7,384 bases of DNA, from assembly GCA_024636595.1 (NCBI GenBank), contig JAGXGT010000173.1, forward strand, positions 1-7,384, in the 5' to 3' direction. This document shows, piece after piece, positions 1 to 3,910 of this stretch. The notes below the pieces were generated by a model that saw only the letters and a program-made list of their open reading frames with translations, made no database searches and was not told the origin of the DNA. A program made the translations under genes and the position numbers. This DNA is from Sphingomonadales bacterium. Its GTDB lineage: Bacteria; Pseudomonadota; Alphaproteobacteria; Sphingomonadales; Sphingomonadaceae. Numbering within the stretch: the stretch's first letter is position 1; every line of letters starts with the position of its first letter.

Positions 1-350
1 ATATCGCCGGTCAGGTCCTGCGTGCCCAACCAGGGCTCGATCAGCGCCTCGATCTCCTCGGGCGGCAACAGCCGGACCTCCTCGATCAGCGGCAGGGCCC
101 GCAACTGTTCGGCGGCGGCTGCGGCCTGACGGGCCCGGATTTCCGGATTGGCTTCGATAATCTGGACTGTTGCCCGGCTCGACAACTGCTCCGAAACGTC
201 GCTGGTCGCGCGGGTCATGGCGAGCCCGGCAGCCGCGGCCAGCACGGTCAGGAAAATCATGATCGCAATGACCCAGGGCATCGGGCCGGACAAGCGGCCC
301 TCGGGAATCAGGCGTCGGTCATGCGCGGGAATGGCGAAAAATTTGAACAT
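1..350 (-). CDS. ftsX: Cell division protein FtsX, ABC transporter permease (partial, N-terminal 116 residues)
   Basis: FtsX is the inner-membrane permease half of FtsEX. In the known family it transmits ATP hydrolysis by FtsE to murein-hydrolase activation in the periplasm during septation and is not thought to pump a solute. The gene runs off the left edge, so only 116 residues are visible of a family usually near 300. A charged cytoplasmic N-terminus containing RRLIPEGRLSGPMPW leads into one hydrophobic segment at about residues 26-46 (VIAIMIFLTVLAAAAGLAM). A hydrophilic stretch follows (EQLSSRATVQIIEANPEI, then EEVRLLPPEEIEALIEPWLG), matching the start of the extracytoplasmic loop after TM1. 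The start is the first ATG after the ftsE stop, with 12 nt between them, and the two genes share a frame. A GGAGG lies directly against this ATG with no spacer, which is odd. Position behind ftsE supports the call. Confidence 0.9.
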   Translation of the reverse strand, partial: MFKFFAIPAHDRRLIPEGRLSGPMPWVIAIMIFLTVLAAAAGLAMTRATSDVSEQLSSRATVQIIEANPEIRARQAAAAAEQLRALPLIEEVRLLPPEEIEALIEPWLGTQDLTGD

Positions 351-355
351 CCTCC
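351..355 (-). promoter_or_regulatory. Shine-Dalgarno GGAGG directly abutting the ftsX start codon
   Basis: On the minus strand the ftsE stop TAG is followed by GCCGTCCGGAGG and then ATG. The GGAGG core therefore has zero spacing to the start codon, where about 5-9 nt is usual. No other in-frame ATG or GTG lies between the ftsE stop and this ATG. The next in-frame ATG is codon 24, inside the conserved N-terminal region. Initiation may depend on ribosomes finishing ftsE and restarting 12 nt later. Confidence 0.5.
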
Positions 356-362
356 GGACGGC

Positions 363-1076
363 CTATTGCAACTGGTCTTTGGGCAGCGGCGGAAAGCGCA
401 GCGAGCCGGTGGGATCGGCCAGCATGCCTTTTTCCAGCCGCATCATCTGGGCGCCGGGGATCTTGCTGAGCAAATGGATGTCATGGGTCGCGACGACAAT
501 CGTTGTGCCCAGCGTATTGAGCGCCTCGAACAATTGCAGCAGGCGGATCGCCATTTCGGGATCGACATTGCCGGTCGGTTCGTCGGCGACGAGGATTTCC
601 GGCCGGCCAATCACCGCGCGGGCAATCGCCACCCGCTGCTGCTCACCGCCGGACAGCGTTGCCGGCCGGGCCGAGGCGCGGTCGCCGAGCCCAACCCATT
701 CGAGCATCTCGGTCACCGGCGTCTCGAGGTCCCTTTCGCGAACCCCGGCCACCCGCAGCGGCAGCGCGATATTGTCGAAGGCCGAGAGATGCGGGACAAG
801 CCGGAAATCCTGAAACACAACGCCGATCCGGCGGCGAAAGCCGGGCAGGCGCTCGCGCGGCATGGTCACCGCATCTTCGCCGAACAGCCGGATGATCCCG
901 CGACTGGGCCGCTGGGAAAGATAGAGCAGTTTGAGCAACGAGGTCTTGCCCGCCCCGGATGCGCCGGTGAGAAAATAGAAACTGCCAGGAAACAGGGTGA
1001 AATTAAGATCGGCCAGCGTTTCTGCGCCCGCGCCGTAGCGCAGACCGACATTTTCAAAGCGAACAATTTCGTCCAT
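363..1076 (-). CDS. ftsE: Cell division ATP-binding protein FtsE
   Basis: FtsE is the cytoplasmic ABC ATPase of the FtsEX complex. The product is 237 residues, close to the usual 220-235, and the ABC motifs are intact and in order. The Walker A motif GASGAGKT is at 38-45, and the Q-loop VFQDFRLVP has Q89. The signature LSGGEQQRVAIARA is at 141-154, Walker B ILVADEP at 161-167 has catalytic E166, and the H-loop ATHD has H198. The text DEPTGNVDPE and the Q-loop segment are typical of FtsE rather than of solute importers. The start chosen is the ATG at 1076, giving MDEIVRFENVGLRYG, because strand 1 of the ABC fold begins there. The frame stays open upstream to an ATG at 1199, but those 41 codons have no ABC-like content. 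A weak AGAG lies 5 nt before the chosen start. ftsX follows 12 nt after the stop. Confidence 0.96.
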   Translation of the reverse strand: MDEIVRFENVGLRYGAGAETLADLNFTLFPGSFYFLTGASGAGKTSLLKLLYLSQRPSRGIIRLFGEDAVTMPRERLPGFRRRIGVVFQDFRLVPHLSAFDNIALPLRVAGVRERDLETPVTEMLEWVGLGDRASARPATLSGGEQQRVAIARAVIGRPEILVADEPTGNVDPEMAIRLLQLFEALNTLGTTIVVATHDIHLLSKIPGAQMMRLEKGMLADPTGSLRFPPLPKDQLQ

Positions 1077-1272
1077 TAGCTCTACATTCCAATATCGCGG
1101 CGAAATATTGCCCGGTCCCGCGACCAATAGGCCGGGAAGACCCTCCAAATCAACTCCGCTGTCGAGCGCTGGCAATCGATTCGGCAGGAAAACGCGCAAA
1201 AACCGGATTCGGTCTCAAATCGGTCATACAGCCACTTGCAGTTTGTCTTGATGGCGTGTTTAGAGGGGTGTC
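1077..1272. promoter_or_regulatory. Divergent intergenic region between ftsE and the zinc-ribbon gene
   Basis: This 196-bp gap lies between two outward-reading genes and must hold both promoters. Near ftsE there is a dyad with 6-bp arms, CAATAT at 1090-1095 and ATATTG at 1105-1110. It is the most AT-rich spot on that side. Two GATTC (GANTC) sites, the methylation target of the alphaproteobacterial enzyme CcrM, lie at 1178-1182 and 1206-1210. Toward the zinc-ribbon gene, TTGCAG (1236-1241) and TTTAGA (1259-1264) are 17 bp apart. That pair overlaps the ribosome-binding site, so it is a doubtful promoter. I could not fix either transcription start. Confidence 0.45.
1262..1268 (+). promoter_or_regulatory. 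Ribosome-binding site of the zinc-ribbon gene
   Basis: AGAGGGG ends 4 nt before the ATG at 1273, and its GAGG core ends 6 nt before it. This supports that ATG as the start, as does the immediate CPAC zinc-ligand motif in the product. Confidence 0.65.
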
Positions 1273-2019
1273 ATGATTTTGAATTGCCCGGCTTGTAAAA
1301 CCCGTTATCTCGTCCCCGACAGTGCCATTGGACCCAATGGCCGTTCGGTGCGCTGCGCGTCCTGTCGCCATAGCTGGTTCCAGGAAGCGGCGATTCCGGA
1401 ACCGGAACTGGTCGAGGCAAGCACCGCCGGCCAGGCACCGCCGGCCAGCAAAACGGAAGCAGTGGCGGATTGGGTACCGACGCCGCCGGCCTCTGCGGTC
1501 ACCCGTTCGCCACCCCCGCCGATCTCCGCCACTCCCGACTACGCGTCCGGGGAAAGTAGCTTTGCGCACGAGCCGCCGTTCAAGGCGCGCCGCAATCCGG
1601 CGAAACTTTGGACCATGGCGGCGATTGCCTTTGCCGTCCTGGTGATGGCGGCGGGCGCGGCGCTCTATTATTTCGGACCGCCAAAATGGATTTCTGACTA
1701 TGAATTTGCCTCGGTCGAGGAAACTCCGCTGCTGTTCGAACTGAGTCAGAAGCAGGACCGCCGGACGCTGCCCGACGGCACCGAATATTTCGCGGCCAGC
1801 GGGACGATCATCAATCCCACCACCATCGACCAGACGATCCCGCCGATGCTGGTGATCCTGCGCGATGCCGGTGGCCGGATTGTCTACAGCTGGAAAATGA
1901 AAGCGCCGGCGCAATCGCTTGCTCCCGGCGCCAAGGTGAACTTCAACGAGGCCAAGCTCGATGTTCCGCGCGGTGCCAGCCAACTGGAAGTCGGATGGGC
2001 TGACCAAAGCCGAGAATGA
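1273..2019 (+). CDS. Zinc-ribbon (MJ0042-type) membrane protein with DUF3426-like C-terminal domain
   Basis: The function of this family is not established. The 248-residue product has three parts. Residues 1-37 form an MJ0042-type zinc ribbon with two CxxC pairs, C5/C8 and C28/C31, in the usual context NCPACKTRYLVPD and VRCASCRHSW. Residues 38-112 are a low-complexity linker rich in Pro and Ala, ending in basic residues. One transmembrane helix follows at about 113-134 (LWTMAAIAFAVLVMAAGAAL). The C-terminal 110 residues resemble DUF3426, a small beta-sandwich: a segment GTIINPTTIDQTIPPMLV, then RDAGGRIVYSW, then LAPGAKVNFNEAKLDVP. With positive charges before the helix, the ribbon should lie in the cytoplasm and the DUF3426-like domain in the periplasm. 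There is no signal peptide. It is divergently transcribed from ftsE, so shared regulation is possible but unproven. Confidence 0.85.
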   Translation: MILNCPACKTRYLVPDSAIGPNGRSVRCASCRHSWFQEAAIPEPELVEASTAGQAPPASKTEAVADWVPTPPASAVTRSPPPPISATPDYASGESSFAHEPPFKARRNPAKLWTMAAIAFAVLVMAAGAALYYFGPPKWISDYEFASVEETPLLFELSQKQDRRTLPDGTEYFAASGTIINPTTIDQTIPPMLVILRDAGGRIVYSWKMKAPAQSLAPGAKVNFNEAKLDVPRGASQLEVGWADQSRE

Positions 2020-2080
2020 TACAACCGTTTAACCGGTAGCATCGACGGCGACGAATATCTGTTGCGGCTTCAATACCCCT

Positions 2081-2111
2081 TTGCTAAGGGCACGCGCCTA
2101 CCCGGGATATA
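2081..2111 (+). promoter_or_regulatory. Possible promoter of the tRNA-Leu gene
   Basis: TTGCTA (2081-2086) and GATATA (2106-2111) are separated by 19 bp. A GC-rich stretch follows the second box, a feature often seen at stable-RNA promoters. The second box ends 22 bp before the mature tRNA 5' end. The spacer is longer than the 17 bp optimum and neither box is a full consensus match, so this is tentative. Confidence 0.3.
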
Positions 2112-2133
2112 GCGGTCCCAAGCTAGAGACAGT

Positions 2134-2222
2134 GCGGTCGTGGCGGAATTGGTAGACGCGCAGCGTTGAGGTCGCTGTGGGGTTAATACCCCGTGGAAGT
2201 TCGAGTCTTCTCGACCGCACCA
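2134..2222 (+). tRNA. tRNA-Leu, anticodon GAG
   Basis: This is a class II tRNA that decodes CUC and CUU leucine codons. The acceptor stem GCGGTCG (2134-2140) pairs fully with CGACCGC (2212-2218). The discriminator is A2219, and CCA is encoded at 2220-2222. The D arm contains GGCGGAATTGGTAGACGC, typical of bacterial leucine tRNAs. The anticodon stem CAGCG/CGCTG encloses the loop TTGAGGT, placing GAG at 2168-2170. A long variable arm forms a GGGG/CCCC stem around TTAATA, as expected for Leu. The T arm is GGAAG-TTCGAGT-CTTCT with one G-U pair. All stems fold without gaps, so the gene looks intact. Confidence 0.97.
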
Positions 2223-2471
2223 GTACTGGCCCGCCGGTGGCTCAAATGCCCGGCAACAACACCCCAACCGTTCCGGCCCCCCAACAAGAGTGTCAAACGC
2301 TCAGTCCGTTTGCCGTGCGGCAAAATATCTTGCCAGGTAAAACGGGGGCGGGAGCAATATTCACCGCGGGAATTTGTCTAAACCGGACAAGCAGCCCGAT
2401 GGTTCTTGAATTTGTTAACCAGCTTGGCGCGATAAGGTTGGATATTTTGGCACCGGCGAAAAGTTGCGGCA
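2223..2471. other. Intergenic region between tRNA-Leu and the glycosyltransferase gene
   Basis: No gene is supported in these 249 bp; the short open frames here are continuations through the tRNA or shadows of the next gene. The region holds a hairpin at 2309-2324 that competes with a second one at 2319-2334 (listed separately). From about 2400 onward it is more AT-rich, with TTGAAT at 2408-2413 region sequence and TTGGATATTTTGG further down, so the promoter of the glycosyltransferase probably lies there. No pair of boxes with proper spacing could be fixed. Confidence 0.4.
2309..2334 (+). terminator. Overlapping inverted repeats after tRNA-Leu, possible weak terminator
   Basis: TTTGCCG (2309-2315) and CGGCAAA (2318-2324) form a 7-bp perfect stem, with a 2-nt loop if fully closed. 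The base run after it is ATATCTTG, which is not a proper U-tract. The right arm's GGCAA (2319-2323) can instead pair with a second TTGCC at 2330-2334 around a 6-nt loop, so the two hairpins exclude each other. It sits about 87 nt after the tRNA end. It could end the tRNA transcript or bind a protein; the evidence for termination is thin. Confidence 0.3.
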
Positions 2472-3581
2472 ATGAAAACGATATTGGTCATCGGTGCCCG
2501 CGGCATCCCGGATGTCGAGGGCGGCGTAGAAAAAAATGCGGAACGGCTGTTCCCGTTGATCACCAGCCGGGGCTGGAAAGTGTGCCTTGCCGGATTGAAA
2601 CCCTATACGCAAACCGGCGAATATAGAGGGGTCTCGCTCTGGTGCGCGCCCTCCCTCGGCATCTCAAAAATCGATCGATGGCTGTACGCGATAGGGGCCC
2701 TGGTCAAAGCGTTCCGGATGCGGCCAGATATCGTCCATTTTACCCGCCTGGAATCAGCCCAGTTGCTGTGGGCCTACAAGCTCACTGGCTGCAAGATCGC
2801 CGTGCGCTATGGCGCGGATTGTCACGCCCGGCCATGGAGCGGGCCGCGGAACTGGGCCATGCGATGGGCGCAGTATCAATTGCGATGGGCCGACCAGATT
2901 ATCGCCGTGACTCCCGCGCTGGGCAGAAGTCTGCAAGCCATCGAAGCCTTGCAGAATATCCATGTGATCGGCAACGGCGTCGACCGGCCCGAGACGTTCC
3001 CGGAAGGGTCGCGCGCGCCGGTGACCGGGGAATATATGCTGTTCGTCGGCCAGATATCGCAAAAGAAGAATATCCATAGCCTGATTTCCGCCTTTCGCGT
3101 CTTTTCCAAAAGCCATCCGCAGATGCAGTTGGTGATCGTCGGCGACTGGAGCAAAAGTGCCGATCGCAGAAAAATCGAGGCGCTGGGCGACGACCGTATC
3201 GTGATACTCGGCAGCCTGCCCCGATCGGAATTGGCGCCGCTCTACCGCGGTGCACGGTTCTTCGTGAACCCGTCGATCCGCGAGGGACATTCCAATACCC
3301 TGCTGGAAGCGATCAGCTTTGGCTGTCCGGTTCTGTTGAGCGATCTGCCGGAAAACCGGGATCTTCGGCTCAATGCCAAGCATTATTTCAATCCGGCCAA
3401 TGTCAGGAGCATGGTCAGTGCGCTCAACCGCGCCCATGCCAATCCGGATGTATTCCGGGTTGGCGCGGATCGATTTCCGCATTGGGAAAAAATCGCGGAC
3501 CAGACGGTTAATGTGTACGAGAAACTATTGGCCGATGACGCGGCCCGCCCGGCCTCGCAAGCCAGGCGTTCGCGGATCTAG
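2472..3581 (+). CDS. Glycosyltransferase, family GT4 (GT-B fold)
   Basis: This is a predicted retaining glycosyltransferase that moves a sugar from a nucleotide donor to a glycan or lipid acceptor at the cytoplasmic face. Donor and acceptor cannot be read from the sequence. The 369-residue product is normal length for GT4. The N-terminal Rossmann domain opens with ILVIGARGIPDVEGGVE, where GG is in the acceptor-side glycine-rich loop. The text IVHFTR follows near 87 and RYGADCHARPW near 112. The C-terminal donor domain begins near 188 (MLFVGQISQKKNIHSLISAF) and continues with LVIVGDW near 220. It carries the EX7E motif of GT4 enzymes, E271 and E279, within REGHSNTLLEAISFG. There is no signal peptide or membrane helix. 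The ATG at 2472 is chosen because strand beta-1 starts at once; upstream AAAAG is only a poor ribosome-binding site. No other polysaccharide gene is visible beside it. Confidence 0.9.
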   Translation: MKTILVIGARGIPDVEGGVEKNAERLFPLITSRGWKVCLAGLKPYTQTGEYRGVSLWCAPSLGISKIDRWLYAIGALVKAFRMRPDIVHFTRLESAQLLWAYKLTGCKIAVRYGADCHARPWSGPRNWAMRWAQYQLRWADQIIAVTPALGRSLQAIEALQNIHVIGNGVDRPETFPEGSRAPVTGEYMLFVGQISQKKNIHSLISAFRVFSKSHPQMQLVIVGDWSKSADRRKIEALGDDRIVILGSLPRSELAPLYRGARFFVNPSIREGHSNTLLEAISFGCPVLLSDLPENRDLRLNAKHYFNPANVRSMVSALNRAHANPDVFRVGADRFPHWEKIADQTVNVYEKLLADDAARPASQARRSRI

Positions 3582-3604
3582 GGTTGTTGACCGGCTGTTG
3601 CTGG

Positions 3605-3621
3605 CCGAACGCCTCGTTCGG
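3605..3621 (+). terminator. Hairpin just after the glycosyltransferase gene, possible terminator
   Basis: CCGAACG (3605-3611) and CGTTCGG (3615-3621) form a perfect 7-bp stem around CCT, 23 nt past the stop codon. The sequence after it (ACTTACAGC) lacks a T-run, so it is not a clear intrinsic terminator. Its position fits one or an mRNA 3'-end stabiliser. Confidence 0.4.
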
Positions 3622-3652
3622 ACTTACAGCGCATAACCATCTGCGCGCGCAA

Positions 3653-3668
3653 TGCCGGTTTTCCGGCA
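3653..3668. repeat. Inverted repeat TGCCGG-TTTT-CCGGCA
   Basis: A perfect 6-bp stem with a T4 loop is followed on the plus strand by five further A residues (3669-3673). On the plus strand an A-run, not a T-run, follows, so it is not a standard terminator. On the minus strand the T-run precedes the hairpin. Role unknown; it may act with the hairpin at 3605-3621 to shield the 3' end of the glycosyltransferase transcript. Confidence 0.4.
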
Positions 3669-3743
3669 AAAAACATAGCTCACCGGAAGGATGGGCCGAA
3701 GCCGGAGGGGCCAGCGCGATGACATTTTCACCATAGACGTTCA

Positions 3744-3771
3744 TCGAAAGCCGGTCGAATTTGGTCGAAAG
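3744..3771 (+). repeat. Three TCGAA repeats at about one helical turn
   Basis: TCGAAAG (3744-3750), TCGAATT (3755-3761) and TCGAAAG (3765-3771) begin 11 and 10 bp apart. The second and third share the longer core GGTCGAA. Copies spaced by one helical turn lie on one face of the DNA, as expected for cooperative binding of a regulator. They sit 136 bp upstream of the RND start and within reach of its promoter. Confidence 0.4.
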
Positions 3772-3780
3772 TTCCTCATC

Positions 3781-3798
3781 AGGTTACTTTTGTTACCT
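3781..3798. promoter_or_regulatory. Imperfect palindrome, candidate operator of the efflux operon
   Basis: AGGTTACTTTTGTTACCT is symmetrical at 6 of 7 arm positions: AGGT/ACCT and AC/GT pair, with one T-T mismatch and a TTTT centre. It also contains GTTAC twice as a direct repeat 9 bp apart. An 18-bp element of this form just upstream of an RND operon is the kind of site used by TetR- or MarR-type repressors, but no regulator gene is in the window. Confidence 0.35.
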
Positions 3799-3838
3799 TA
3801 GGCCTTCTCTCTGACAGCGATTTTACCGGTATTGGGGC

Positions 3839-3846
3839 GGGGGAAG
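3839..3846 (+). promoter_or_regulatory. Strong purine-rich ribosome-binding site of the possible leader ORF
   Basis: GGGGGAAG ends 4 nt before the ATG at 3851. It is the best Shine-Dalgarno-like sequence between the glycosyltransferase gene and the RND pump, yet it serves the short ORF rather than the pump, whose start is 61 nt beyond the end of this site. Confidence 0.4.
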
Positions 3847-3850
3847 CTTG

Positions 3851-3910
3851 ATGAGACATAGCGAACAGCCAATTATTTCCGGCGATTTTGCCGCGGGGTG
3901 CCCGCGATGA
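3851..3910 (+). CDS. Possible 19-residue leader peptide overlapping the RND start
   Basis: A 19-codon frame, MRHSEQPIISGDFAAGCPR, starts at an ATG with a strong ribosome-binding site. It ends in TGA at 3908-3910, which overlaps the RND start codon as ATGA. It lies in a different frame from the pump. The peptide has no recognisable domain, no membrane segment and no run of one amino acid of the kind seen in classical attenuators. Its likely role, if translated, is to bring ribosomes through the GC hairpin (3892-3906) that ends against the pump's start codon, so that pump translation depends on it. Coding status rests only on the start signal and the overlap; chance is a real alternative for so short a frame. 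Confidence 0.35.
   Translation: MRHSEQPIISGDFAAGCPR
3892..3906 (+). promoter_or_regulatory. GC hairpin ending at the base before the RND start codon
   Basis: CGCGGG (3892-3897) and CCCGCG (3901-3906) form a perfect 6-bp all-GC stem around GTG. The right arm stops exactly at the ATG (3907). The only Shine-Dalgarno-like bases of the pump gene, GGGG at 3895-3898, lie in the left arm and loop, so folding would hide them. The preceding bases can form a weaker rival stem, CGGC (3880-3883) with GCCG (3890-3893), that shares two bases with this one. Confidence 0.5.

Larger units (their letters stand above)
3582..3906. promoter_or_regulatory. Intergenic and leader region before the RND efflux operon
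   Basis: Apart from one possible 19-codon ORF (3851-3910), these 325 bp hold no supportable gene. In order they contain a hairpin close behind the glycosyltransferase stop (3605-3621), a second hairpin (3653-3668), three phased TCGAA repeats (3744-3771), an imperfect palindrome (3781-3798), a strong Shine-Dalgarno (3839-3846) and a GC hairpin against the RND start codon (3892-3906). No convincing sigma-70 pair was found. CTGACA at 3811-3816 resembles a -35 box but lacks a matching -10. The cluster of symmetrical elements at 3744-3800 is the likeliest operator zone. Confidence 0.5.

Noticed and set aside
321..1079. 252-codon plus-strand frame over ftsE
   Set aside because: Antisense shadow of an unmistakable ABC ATPase; no motif of its own.
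1077..1199. 41-codon upstream extension of ftsE to an ATG at 1199
   Set aside because: The extra residues do not match FtsE, whose fold begins at MDEIVRFENV, and the length would exceed the family.
1150..2007. 285-codon minus-strand frame over the zinc-ribbon gene
   Set aside because: The plus-strand product has clear CxxC pairs, a membrane helix and a ribosome-binding site; the minus frame is Arg-rich without motifs.
2070..2267. 65-codon minus-strand frame across the tRNA
   Set aside because: Its sequence is the typical false protein translated from the antisense of a leucine tRNA.
2177..2626. 149-codon plus-strand frame from inside the tRNA into the glycosyltransferase gene
   Set aside because: It begins within the tRNA and overlaps a real gene in another frame; no motif or ribosome-binding site.
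3898..3906. GTG start for the RND gene
   Set aside because: It adds only Met-Pro-Ala, has no suitable ribosome-binding site, and lies in the loop of the GC hairpin; the ATG at 3907 fits family N-termini better.
2134..3906. Integrated element using tRNA-Leu as attachment site
   Set aside because: No integrase gene and no repeat of the tRNA 3' end was found in the window.
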